From an uncultured Roseburia sp. (GTDB lineage Bacteria; Bacillota; Clostridia; Lachnospirales; Lachnospiraceae), in contig URUD01000071.1 in the NCBI GenBank assembly GCA_900550935.1, positions 1 through 10,496 on the forward strand: a stretch of 10,496 nucleotides of DNA, read 5' to 3'. The position numbers and the translations under genes are program-made. Every line of letters starts with the position of its first letter. The first letter of the stretch is position 1. This document shows positions 1-7,618 of this stretch, in pieces. A model generated the notes under the pieces. It saw nothing but the letters and a program-made list of their open reading frames with translations, made no database searches and was not told the DNA's origin.

Positions 1-547
1 CTTTGGAGTAATGTCCGTCATTGACATCCAGATAGGTATCACGATAGACGGATACGAGCTTGATTTCGCCGGACTTATTGTTGATGCTGCAGACCATGAT
101 CGTATCACTGTTTGTGCCGCTGTCAAGATCGCCCTCACGGGAATCCACGCCGTAAAGGGCAATGTTCGTATAGCCGTCCAGCACTTCCGCTTCCGCCGCA
201 CCGATTTCCTGGTTAATCAGAATATCTCCTTTGGAAATATCCTGTTTTTTCAGCCTGCCAAGCTTAAAAGCCGCAAACAGGACAATCGCCAGAATCAGCA
301 ATACCAATACCTCAATCGCAAAAATGATCTTCCTTCTGCTCTTGCGCTTTTTCCTTTTCCCATTCCTTCTGCTTTCATGCGGATAGTAGTCGTCATATCT
401 TTCCTGCCGATACGGTTCCCGCTCATAGCCTCTCTCCTCATATCCTCTGCCGTAAGGTTCCCCGCTGTATGGCCTCTGCTGATACGGCCCCTGCCGTCTG
501 CTTCTGTCATCTCCGCGGCCATTTGGCCTGTTTCTCTTTTCTGTCAT
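1..547 (-). CDS. LytR-CpsA-Psr (LCP) family cell-wall polymer ligase, N-terminal part
   Basis: Partial gene: ATG at 547, open to the left edge, 182 codons visible. LCP enzymes sit in the membrane and transfer undecaprenyl-linked glycopolymers to peptidoglycan outside the cell. Residues 1-72 are a charged cytoplasmic tail rich in Tyr, Arg, Gly and Pro, ending in a Lys/Arg cluster. Residues about 74-95 form one membrane helix. From about 126 the LCP domain begins: NIALYGVDSREGD (128-140), SDTIMVCSIN (147-156) and KLVSVYRDTYL (163-173) match its conserved blocks, with Asp and Arg residues of the pyrophosphate/metal site. The residue before SDT is Asn where many LCP proteins have Arg. The start is supported by AAAGGGG (554-560), 6 bases upstream. 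It lies 14 bases after the phosphotransferase gene, so the two are probably cotranscribed. The family call is firm; the polymer is inferred from context. Confidence 0.9.
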   Translation of the reverse strand, partial: MTEKRNRPNGRGDDRSRRQGPYQQRPYSGEPYGRGYEERGYEREPYRQERYDDYYPHESRRNGKRKKRKSRRKIIFAIEVLVLLILAIVLFAAFKLGRLKKQDISKGDILINQEIGAAEAEVLDGYTNIALYGVDSREGDLDSGTNSDTIMVCSINNKSGEIKLVSVYRDTYLDVNDGHYSK

Positions 548-561
548 AATTTACCCCTTTT

Positions 562-1980
562 CTAATATGCGTTTTTATTAATGAACCCTTTGAAAGCTGT
601 CAGGAACAGGATTTTTATATCAAATCCCACCGTCCAGTTTTCTATATAGTACAGATCGTACTCTATACGCCGTTTGATGGATGTGTCTCCCCGGTATCCA
701 TTCACCTGCGCCCATCCGGTCATCCCCGGACAAACCTGATGCTTTACCATATAACGCGGTATTTCCTCTCTGAACTTTTCTACAAACTGCGGCCTTTCCG
801 GCCGTGGCCCGACCAGACTCATATCTCCCTTCAGTACATTAAAGAGCTGCGGAAGCTCGTCAATGCTGGTTTTCCGCATAAATTTACCAAATCCCGTGAC
901 TCTGGGATCGTTCTTTACGGTCCATCCCTTTTTCTCTTCCGATTCTTTCTGAACCTCCATTGAGCGGAATTTATACATCTGGAACGGCCTGTTGTGCCGC
1001 CCGACGCGCACCTGCTTAAAAATGAGCGGCCCCGGCATCGTCAGCTTCATCATCAGGACAGCAAACAGCATGACTGGTGAAAACAGCACAATACACACCA
1101 GTGATCCCACAAGATCCATGGTGCGTTTTACCATGCGGTTAAAAGTATTCGAAAGCGGCACATGCCTGATATTTATGACCGGAAGCCCTAACAGATCCTC
1201 CGTGTATGGTTTCGTTGGAATGATATTGCCATAATCTGGAATAAATTTTGTGTGCACGCCTGACTTCTCACATTCTGCCACAATCTTTTCCAGTTTATAG
1301 TATTCCTCCAGCCCCAGTGTAATGGCGATTTCATCCAGTTTACTCTCGGGTAAGATATAAAGCAGATTTCCTACGCTTCCAATTACTTTAACGCCTTTGT
1401 ATGTTGTCCCACGGGCAATATTATCATCTAATATTCCCCTTATATTATAGCCCCACTGTGGATTCTGCTGTATCCGGTCAATGTACTGCTCTGCTGCTCT
1501 TGAATACCCGACCAGCAAGATATGCTTCAAATTATATCCGTTCTTTCGGATACTGCGTAAAATACGCCGCACCAGAAGACGGAAACATTCCTCTAAAATA
1601 ACATTAATCGCAAAGAAATAGAAGAACATCTCTCGCGAGAAGTTCTGGAATTGTTCTTCATAGGATTGTAAGAAGAATAACGTCGTAAATGTGATCAGAA
1701 AGCCGACCGTATTGGCTGCAACGATATTGGACAGCTCCAGCCTTCTTCCCTGTACCCGCTTCGACGTATAAAGATTGAACGCATAGTAAAGTATCAGCAA
1801 TAATGGAACCAGTATCACCAGTGCTCTCATGTAATAATGAAAAGAAAGCGCACCGCCCTTGGAATCCAGAATACCGCTCGCGAACTTTAACCACCAGGCT
1901 AATATATAGGACACTATAATCACAAACGCATCAATTACAACATGCAGTCTGTTAAAATGCTGCTGATTATCTTTTATCAT
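562..1980 (-). CDS. Polyprenyl-phosphate sugar-1-phosphate transferase (WcaJ/WbaP type), initiating enzyme
   Basis: Initiates polysaccharide assembly by moving a sugar 1-phosphate (typically glucose or galactose) from a UDP-sugar to undecaprenyl phosphate at the inner face of the membrane. The 472 residues match the full-length family. There are hydrophobic helices at about 12-32, 52-70, 88-107 and 117-135, and a nucleotide-fold CoA_binding_3-like region at about 150-260 (ILLVGYSRAAEQYI). A further hydrophobic helix lies at about 287-312, followed by the catalytic domain. The catalytic part shows KRTMD (285-289), YKFRSM (336-341), the Asp-Glu dyad in TSIDELPQ (D374, E375), GPRPE (391-395) and GMTGWAQVNGYRG (419-431). 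The ATG at 1980 has an AAAGGA site about 8 bases upstream. It is separated from the upstream GT2 gene by 115 bases carrying a plausible promoter. WcaJ-like is the closest reading; the sugar cannot be told from sequence alone. Confidence 0.93.
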   Translation of the reverse strand: MIKDNQQHFNRLHVVIDAFVIIVSYILAWWLKFASGILDSKGGALSFHYYMRALVILVPLLLILYYAFNLYTSKRVQGRRLELSNIVAANTVGFLITFTTLFFLQSYEEQFQNFSREMFFYFFAINVILEECFRLLVRRILRSIRKNGYNLKHILLVGYSRAAEQYIDRIQQNPQWGYNIRGILDDNIARGTTYKGVKVIGSVGNLLYILPESKLDEIAITLGLEEYYKLEKIVAECEKSGVHTKFIPDYGNIIPTKPYTEDLLGLPVINIRHVPLSNTFNRMVKRTMDLVGSLVCIVLFSPVMLFAVLMMKLTMPGPLIFKQVRVGRHNRPFQMYKFRSMEVQKESEEKKGWTVKNDPRVTGFGKFMRKTSIDELPQLFNVLKGDMSLVGPRPERPQFVEKFREEIPRYMVKHQVCPGMTGWAQVNGYRGDTSIKRRIEYDLYYIENWTVGFDIKILFLTAFKGFINKNAY

Positions 1981-2023
1981 AGTGTCATCCTTTTATCAAT
2001 TTTCAAGCTACCATATAAAATTA

Positions 2024-2052
2024 ATGATACAATAATTTTCCAAAAAGCACAA
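2024..2052 (-). promoter_or_regulatory. Putative sigma-A promoter for the phosphotransferase-LCP genes
   Basis: Read on the minus strand, a TTGTGC -35 box (2047-2052) and a TATCAT -10 box (2024-2029) are separated by exactly 17 bases in an AT-rich gap. Transcription would start near 2017, about 36 bases before the ATG at 1980. It may give the last two genes their own transcription. The -35 box is only a partial match to TTGACA, so this is a prediction. Confidence 0.45.
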
Positions 2053-2095
2053 CTTCTTTTTCTTAATTCAACGTTCGTAAAATATTAAGATTTTC

Positions 2096-3046
2096 TTATT
2101 TTAAGATATGAAATGTATTGCGGATCAGTTCCGTTTCCACACGAATGTAATGGGAAGTACTGATTTTTCTGCTGTAAAATGGCTTCAATGACCCGCGTTT
2201 TTTCAGACCATCTCTTATGCCGTTTCTGTAATTTTTCCCAAATCCCTTTTTCACAAAGAACAGGTATTTGATCCCTACACCTGCCAGTAAAAATGGGAAA
2301 TTGATCACTCGCTGTAACGGCGGCATGTTTTTATAGATCACGAACATGGAATTGCGCGCTGCCAGATAGACCTTTTTCTCATTGTAGCGTGCCCCTGTCG
2401 TGGCGCTGCCCACATGATAGACCTTTGCCTCCGGGAAATAGCAGTTGCGGTAACCTAAGAGTTTTGCACGATAACCAAGATCCACATCCTCTAAATAAGC
2501 AAAATGGTGTTCATCCAAAATCCCCGTTTTCTGTAAATATTCCATCCGGTAAATAGCGGCTCCACCGCAGGAAGAAAAGATTTCTGCCTTTTTCTCATAA
2601 AGCCCTGTAGCTTTTCCCTTTCCTCTCGCTCTCGCCCATCCAAGGATCGTATAGATATCCCCGGCATTATCGAGGATCTTATGATTTTTAAAATCGATCA
2701 TCATGGCACTGCCCGAAAAAATATCCGGTGATGCAGTGATCCCCTTTACCATCTCTTCCACAAAATGCGGCTCTGCCTCAATATCGTTGTTCAAAAGAAG
2801 GACATATGGTGTCTTCGTCTTTTTGATCCCGAGATTGACTGCCTTGCAAAATCCTGTGTTCTCGCCAAGGGCGATCACTTCCATATCAAGCAGATCTGAC
2901 TTTATTTCAAGGCTTCCATCCGTGGAACCATTGTCAATGATAAGAACTTTAAAATCGGAATACGTCTGCTCTTCTAAGGTTCTGATGCAATTTTCCAGTA
3001 ATGCCTTTCCATTATAATTTGGAATTACGATTGTGACTTTCTTCAT
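2096..3046 (-). CDS. Family 2 glycosyltransferase (WbbL/COG1216-like)
   Basis: A cytoplasmic or membrane-associated GT-A glycosyltransferase of 316 residues, expected to add one sugar to the lipid-linked repeat unit. The start MKKVTIVIPNYNGK and IIDNGSTDGS (36-45) are the nucleotide-binding half of the fold. NTGFCKAVNLGI (63-74) follows, then the metal-binding DxD-type motif NNDIE (86-90) and YLEDVDLGYRAK (184-195), which holds the putative catalytic acidic pair. A hydrophobic stretch at about 246-266 may sit in the membrane. The overall pattern resembles rhamnosyltransferase-like GT2 enzymes, but donor and acceptor cannot be assigned. AGGAGG (3050-3055) precedes the ATG with a rather short 3-base gap; no better start exists because the motif begins at residue 4. 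The gene lies 19 bases after the 621-aa GT2 gene, so they are likely cotranscribed. Confidence 0.92.
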   Translation of the reverse strand: MKKVTIVIPNYNGKALLENCIRTLEEQTYSDFKVLIIDNGSTDGSLEIKSDLLDMEVIALGENTGFCKAVNLGIKKTKTPYVLLLNNDIEAEPHFVEEMVKGITASPDIFSGSAMMIDFKNHKILDNAGDIYTILGWARARGKGKATGLYEKKAEIFSSCGGAAIYRMEYLQKTGILDEHHFAYLEDVDLGYRAKLLGYRNCYFPEAKVYHVGSATTGARYNEKKVYLAARNSMFVIYKNMPPLQRVINFPFLLAGVGIKYLFFVKKGFGKNYRNGIRDGLKKRGSLKPFYSRKISTSHYIRVETELIRNTFHILK

Positions 3047-3065
3047 ATTCCTCCTGCATGATCCT

Positions 3066-4931
3066 TTAATGAAAATCTTTGAGGGAATAATTGGTATAGA
3101 CCGAAGAAAAATTCGGATTGTAGTATGGGTCTCCCTCTTTTAAGATCGAGATCCAATGATTTCTCATATACTCAATTTCCCTCTGGAAACGTGCCGCTTT
3201 CTCCGGCGAGTCTTCCGCTCCACGCGACTTTGATTCGAAGTGGTATGCCTCCACATCCGGCTGGTAGACCACCAAAAGTCCAAGTTTTCGCACTTTCAGG
3301 CAGAAATCCACATCATTGAAGGCAACGGTAAGCTCCTCTGTAAAGCCGCCCACCTGCTCATAGACGCTTCGTTTTACCATCAGAAATGCCGCTGTCACTG
3401 CACTGTAATCCATCTGTAAGGATGCCTTGTGCAGATATCCGCTCCGCTCTCTTGGAAGTCCGGTAAACATATTTGCTGCGATCCCTCTGGCATTGCCTCC
3501 GATCCCGACCACGATGCCGGCATGCTGGATCGTGTTATCCGGGTAATATAATTTTGCTCCTACGATACCGACCTCGCTTCTCTGGCAGGTTGCAAGCATC
3601 GTTTCGAAATCTTTGGTTCCGATCAGCTCAATATCGTTATTTAACAGTATAAGATATTCGCCCTTTGCATAAGAGACACCGAAGTTGTTTAATTTTGAAT
3701 AGTTAAAACCATCCTTCCAGACTGCAATGAGAAATCTCTGTCCACCGCTTAGTGTCCCTTCCATTAAGGTAACGCCATCTACGGTTTTAGTTTCGTCTGT
3801 AATGGATTTATAATACGAAAATGTCTCTTCGCAGCTGTTATTTTCTACGATGATGACCTCATAATTGGAATAGGATGATCTCTCAATGGATGCCAGACAT
3901 TTTTTTAAAGACTCTACTTCATCCTTATTTGGGATGATAACAGAGACCCGGTCTTTTTTCTGAACCGGATAGGTCACATGATAAAATCCCAGATCTTTTC
4001 TTGCCGTTACCTCTCCCGATACGCCACAGCGTTTTAAATGTTCCTCAATGGCACGCTTTCCAGCATCTACTGCATACTGCTTGCTGAACGGATTTTCTGA
4101 GGTTGACTCATTGTGACAACGCCAGTGATATAAGATACGCGGGACATGTCCGACCGCACCTGCACATTCACTGCAGCGCAGGATAAAATCATAATCCTGC
4201 GCTCCATCAAAATCAGAGCGGATGCCTCCTGTTTTCTGTACGACTTCACTTTTTACAAGCAGAAAGTGTGTGATGTAATTGTTGGAACGGAGCAGATCCA
4301 GATTGAAATCCGGCTTTAAATGTGGCTGGAAATGGGTCTTTCCCTCCATATCCACCTTATCCTCATCTGTATAGATCATCTCCAGGCCATTATTTTTTTT
4401 CATCTGAGACACAGCTTCAAACAGCGCATCCGGTGCCAGCAGATCGTCATGATCTAAAAATGCGATCCACTCTCCCTTTGCCATCGCGATCGCAGCATTG
4501 GTATTTCCTGCGATCCCCTCATTTTTCTCTAAGATGCGATAGGAGATCCGATCGTCCTCTTTTTCATATTCTGCAACGATATCGGTAAGGACTGTTTTCC
4601 CCTGTTCTGCCTCACTTCCATCTGCCAGACAAAGCTGCCAGTTCGGGTAAGTCTGTGCCTGCACCGACTCTATCATTTCCCGCAGGAAACGTTCTGGTGT
4701 ATGATAAAGCGGCACTACAATGCTGATACATGGCTTACCGCTCCACTGTGCAGCTGTCTTTCTCTGTTTTTCAAGCTGTTCCGGGGTTGCCTTATGTTTT
4801 TCATACCATGGTTCATACGGCACATTTTCTGCCTCCATCTTTTCCTGCAGACGGATCCAGAACTCCTTCCACCCATAGTGTTTTAAATAGCGTACCCCTT
4901 TAACCACCTTTTGCAGTGTTATCTTTTTCAT
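3066..4931 (-). CDS. Two-domain family 2 glycosyltransferase (621 aa)
   Basis: Carries two GT-A domains in one chain, so it may add two sugars or make alternating linkages. Domain 1 starts near residue 68 (ISIVVPLYHTP) and has NEGIAGNTNAAIA, the DxD motif LDHDD (159-163), TDEDK (188-192) and HWRCHNEST. Domain 2 starts near 329 (VSVIIPNKDE) and has ENNS, LLNNDIE (429-435), IQHAG and FNDVDFCLKVRKLG. The ATG at 4931 is preferred because it overlaps the stop of the zinc-ribbon gene as ATGA, the usual sign of translational coupling. A start at 4967 would add 12 residues inside that gene without a convincing ribosome binding site. The C-terminal half is strongly similar to the 811-aa GT2 next door, suggesting duplication. 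Compared with that paralogue it carries about 16 extra residues between YYKSI and GFNYSKLNN. Sugar specificity is unknown. Confidence 0.92.
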   Translation of the reverse strand: MKKITLQKVVKGVRYLKHYGWKEFWIRLQEKMEAENVPYEPWYEKHKATPEQLEKQRKTAAQWSGKPCISIVVPLYHTPERFLREMIESVQAQTYPNWQLCLADGSEAEQGKTVLTDIVAEYEKEDDRISYRILEKNEGIAGNTNAAIAMAKGEWIAFLDHDDLLAPDALFEAVSQMKKNNGLEMIYTDEDKVDMEGKTHFQPHLKPDFNLDLLRSNNYITHFLLVKSEVVQKTGGIRSDFDGAQDYDFILRCSECAGAVGHVPRILYHWRCHNESTSENPFSKQYAVDAGKRAIEEHLKRCGVSGEVTARKDLGFYHVTYPVQKKDRVSVIIPNKDEVESLKKCLASIERSSYSNYEVIIVENNSCEETFSYYKSITDETKTVDGVTLMEGTLSGGQRFLIAVWKDGFNYSKLNNFGVSYAKGEYLILLNNDIELIGTKDFETMLATCQRSEVGIVGAKLYYPDNTIQHAGIVVGIGGNARGIAANMFTGLPRERSGYLHKASLQMDYSAVTAAFLMVKRSVYEQVGGFTEELTVAFNDVDFCLKVRKLGLLVVYQPDVEAYHFESKSRGAEDSPEKAARFQREIEYMRNHWISILKEGDPYYNPNFSSVYTNYSLKDFH

Positions 4932-5134
4932 GTTTCCCGTTTCGCTTTCTGATGGATATAAAGCCATCCATCGGCATAATCTTTTCGTTCTTCCTCTGTC
5001 ATTGTCGCATAATTCTCGAAATCGATCTTTGCCAGGTTCATCTTTGGTTCACCGCATTTAAAGCATTCCACATCCTTACGTCTGGATACGACACGCATCC
5101 AGCCACACTCGGGACAGATAAATACTTTCATCAT
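4928..5134 (-). CDS. Small zinc-ribbon protein of unknown function
   Basis: Encodes 68 residues with two CxxC knuckles, CPEC (7-10) and CFKC (24-27), spaced 13 residues apart. This is the pattern of a four-cysteine zinc ribbon. The remainder (EERKDYADGWLYIH) looks like a short charged helix; there is no signal peptide or membrane segment, so the protein is probably cytoplasmic. Proteins of this look are often named after RNA polymerase subunit M or rubredoxin on the strength of the ribbon alone, and I would not infer transcription or electron transfer here. It starts with two consecutive Met codons (5134 and 5131) after a GGGGGA site. Its TGA overlaps the ATG of the 621-aa GT2 gene, and it lies 30 bases after the 811-aa GT2 gene. 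The coupling suggests a matched amount of ribbon protein and glycosyltransferase, perhaps as partner or regulator. Confidence 0.85.
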   Translation of the reverse strand: MMKVFICPECGWMRVVSRRKDVECFKCGEPKMNLAKIDFENYATMTEEERKDYADGWLYIHQKAKRET

Positions 5135-5164
5135 GGGAAAGTCCCCCTCTCTGCTTTGCTACCA

Positions 5165-7600
5165 TCAACGCCGTAAGGAAAAATCTGAATTATCGAGAGT
5201 CAGGTTCCTGTTATAATAGGGATCTCCCTGCTCTAATATCTCACGCCAGCGTTGAATGAAAGTATCCACCTCGCTCTGGAAGCGTTCCACCTTTTCCGGC
5301 GAATCCTCATAGCCTCTTGATTTTGATTCATAGTGATACAACTCTGCATACGGATTGTAAACTACTAATTTTCCAAGTTTCCTGACTTTTAAACAAAAAT
5401 CAATATCGTTAAATGCAACTGCAAGCTCCTCTGTCATCCCCTGCACTGCTTCGTAAACGCTGCGCTTTACCATCATACACGCCGCTGTGACTGCAGAATA
5501 ATCCTGCACACAGCAGATCCTTCCAAAATATCCCGTATCGTAACGCGACTTTCCGATAAATGTATGTCCCGCTGTTCCGCCAAATCCAAGTACCACACCG
5601 GCATGCTGGATCGTCTCATCTGCATAGAGAAGTTTCGCTCCAACAATTCCTACATCCTCTCTCATGCAGCATCCGAGCATCTCTCCAATGACATCCCCGG
5701 AAATCATTTCCGTATCATTGTTTAAGAGCAGATAATAACTTCCTTTTGCCTCTTTCGCTCCAAAATTGTTGATTTTGGAGAAGTTAAATCCGCCTTCGTA
5801 ATAAACCACACGCACATTGGCATGCTCTGCCTGTATCTTAGTATAATAATCAAAAGTTTCCTGCTCGGTGCTGTTATTTTCAATAATGATGATCTCAAAA
5901 TTGCGATAAAGAGATTTATCCAGAATTGAGTGCAGGCATACATCCAGATCCCTGCTATGATCCTTATTCGGAATCAGGATTGAGACAAGCGGCTCCTCCT
6001 GCCATTCATAAACTGTCCGGTACATCCCGTAGAACTGCGCATTTTCCACTTTTGCCGGTATCTGGCATCTCCTGTAATGTGCTTCCACGGCTGCCCTTCC
6101 TGCCTCAAACGCATAGAGTTTGCTCTCTGGATTGGCTGCCGTAGAATTCATATGGCATCTCCAGTGATATAAGATCTTTGGAATATGTCCGATCTTCTCT
6201 GCCTTTTCACAGCATCGCAAGATAAAATCCAGATCCTGTGCACCATCATAGGCAGAGTCAAATGGTCCGGCAAGTTGTGCCGTTTCCCGTCTGACTGCAA
6301 ACAGATGACAGATATAATTCACACTACACAACAGATCCAGGTTAAAATCTGGTTTGAAGTGCGGTTCAAAATAAGTCTTTCCATCCATGCTGATCTTATC
6401 TTCATCCGAATATAACACATCATAGGACGTCTCATTCAACGCCTTTGCCAGTTCATACAATGCATCCTTTGAGAGGATATCATCATGATCTGCAAGCACC
6501 AGATACTCCCCTCCTGCAAGCGCGATCGCAGCATTGGTATTACCGGAGATCCCCTGATTGTTCCGCAGATCACCAAGTAAGATCCTGCCATCTTTTTTCG
6601 CATACGCCTCTAAAAATGCGATTGTCTCCTCTTCGAGTTCTCCTGCAAAACACAATTCAAAATTGGAATAGGTCTGCTCACAGACAGACTCCACCATTTC
6701 CTTCAGATAGGAAAGCTCTGTCCGATAGACTGGAACAACGATCGAGAATTTCGGCTGATACGAAAATGTCGTCTGCCGCTGCGCCAAAAGCTCCTCCTCG
6801 GTCACTTCGTACTTTTTCCGCCATCTGGTGTAAGTGGTCTCTTCCTTCTGGCTGATCTTGGAGTGAACCTTGTGGATGGTCGGTGCAATCCCGTTTCGCT
6901 CTAAATAACGGAACGCGGCTCCTGCCTTTTCTATGATGTACTGCCATTTTCCACCATCATCCCATTTGCGCAGCCTAAGCTTCGCCGAACGCTCTGCGCT
7001 CCGCATGACAAGGAAATATTTTTTCCCCGCTCCGCCTTGTGTCGTCTTTACAAGAAAGCCGGGTCTTGTATCTTTTTCACACTCAGGAAACACAGACATT
7101 AAATCTTTCCTGTAATAGTGGTCGATCTGAATTGGAAGCGGCTGTCCCTTTGCATCCTGTAAGTACAGGTTCACTTCTCCTGCACCCATACACCAGCCGG
7201 TCACCGTCACCTGCTCTCCGTCCTTGTGACAGTTTTCCACATAATATTCCAGTTTATGTTCCATTCTGCACAGTTTGCGCACGGAACTGCGGTAAACCTG
7301 TTTTCTGCCCTCTTTTTCATCCGCTTTCAGGTAAAACTGTTTTCCATCTCTCCACTGTGCGGGCAATTTTACCGTTCCGACAACTTCTTCATTTATCTCA
7401 TTGATACTGCCAAGATACTTCTGTCTGACTTCTGCTCCACGATTGATATTAAGTGCAACCGGAAGTTCAGCGCCATCTAAATACGCATACAGCTTGCGGC
7501 TTTCTGCCTTTCCATCGAAGAACCAGCCGACAAAGATCAAAGTATCATTATCTGCCAGATGAAATCTCAGCTTTTCTACAAAAAATCTCTGTGTATCCAT
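5165..7600 (-). CDS. Two-domain family 2 glycosyltransferase with duplicated N-terminal module (811 aa)
   Basis: A large cytoplasmic glycosyltransferase. Residues about 8-95 and 115-205 look like two copies of a beta-rich module: each has a V-x-GW core (IFVGWFF, VTVTGWCM), then LxDxxGxxLP-like and R-containing stretches. GT-A domain 1 starts near 285 (FSIVVPVYRTE), with ADHDD (371-375), YSDEDK (397-402) and HWRCHMNST. GT-A domain 2 starts near 538 (VSILIPNKDHS), with ENNS, LLNNDTE (625-631), IQHAG and FNDIDFCLKVRKLG (730-743). Both DxD sites look intact, so both domains may be active. ATG 7600 is chosen over a TTG at 7615 because GGAAGGA (7607-7613) sits 6 bases before it. It begins 18 bases after ugd and precedes the zinc-ribbon gene by 30. 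It appears to be a paralogue of the 621-aa GT2, which lacks the N-terminal modules. Substrates are unknown. Confidence 0.92.
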   Translation of the reverse strand: MDTQRFFVEKLRFHLADNDTLIFVGWFFDGKAESRKLYAYLDGAELPVALNINRGAEVRQKYLGSINEINEEVVGTVKLPAQWRDGKQFYLKADEKEGRKQVYRSSVRKLCRMEHKLEYYVENCHKDGEQVTVTGWCMGAGEVNLYLQDAKGQPLPIQIDHYYRKDLMSVFPECEKDTRPGFLVKTTQGGAGKKYFLVMRSAERSAKLRLRKWDDGGKWQYIIEKAGAAFRYLERNGIAPTIHKVHSKISQKEETTYTRWRKKYEVTEEELLAQRQTTFSYQPKFSIVVPVYRTELSYLKEMVESVCEQTYSNFELCFAGELEEETIAFLEAYAKKDGRILLGDLRNNQGISGNTNAAIALAGGEYLVLADHDDILSKDALYELAKALNETSYDVLYSDEDKISMDGKTYFEPHFKPDFNLDLLCSVNYICHLFAVRRETAQLAGPFDSAYDGAQDLDFILRCCEKAEKIGHIPKILYHWRCHMNSTAANPESKLYAFEAGRAAVEAHYRRCQIPAKVENAQFYGMYRTVYEWQEEPLVSILIPNKDHSRDLDVCLHSILDKSLYRNFEIIIIENNSTEQETFDYYTKIQAEHANVRVVYYEGGFNFSKINNFGAKEAKGSYYLLLNNDTEMISGDVIGEMLGCCMREDVGIVGAKLLYADETIQHAGVVLGFGGTAGHTFIGKSRYDTGYFGRICCVQDYSAVTAACMMVKRSVYEAVQGMTEELAVAFNDIDFCLKVRKLGKLVVYNPYAELYHYESKSRGYEDSPEKVERFQSEVDTFIQRWREILEQGDPYYNRNLTLDNSDFSLRR

Positions 7601-7606
7601 TCGTAT

Positions 7607-7613
7607 TCCTTCC
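7607..7613 (-). promoter_or_regulatory. Ribosome binding site that fixes the start of the 811-aa GT2
   Basis: GGAAGGA on the minus strand lies 6 bases before the ATG at 7600. It overlaps the alternative TTG codon at 7615, making that upstream start unlikely. Confidence 0.75.
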
Positions 7614-7618
7614 AAAAT

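Noticed and set aside
295..522. Minus-strand 75-codon frame
   Set aside because: It is an out-of-frame reading of the Arg/Tyr-rich tail of the LCP gene, with no recognisable features.
11..565. Plus-strand open frame of 184 codons
   Set aside because: It is antisense to the LCP gene, whose minus-strand reading shows clear family motifs, a membrane helix and a ribosome binding site. The plus-strand protein resembles nothing.
2062..2089. Inverted repeat CTTAAT...ATTAAG as a terminator of the 316-aa GT2 gene
   Set aside because: The 6-bp AT-only stem with a 16-base loop is too weak, and no proper T-tract follows on the minus strand.
3735..3752. LSGGQR, like the ABC-transporter signature
   Set aside because: It lies in a loop of a GT2 enzyme with no Walker A or B motif anywhere in the protein. 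The match is coincidental.
4932..4967. Upstream ATG at 4967 as start of the 621-aa GT2
   Set aside because: It lacks a convincing ribosome binding site and would lie deep in the zinc-ribbon gene. The ATGA overlap at 4928-4931 is a much better start, and the protein family motif content is unaffected.
7039..7480. Overlapping plus-strand frames of 84 and 121 codons
   Set aside because: Both are antisense to the N-terminal modules of the 811-aa GT2. They lack ribosome binding sites and recognisable domains.
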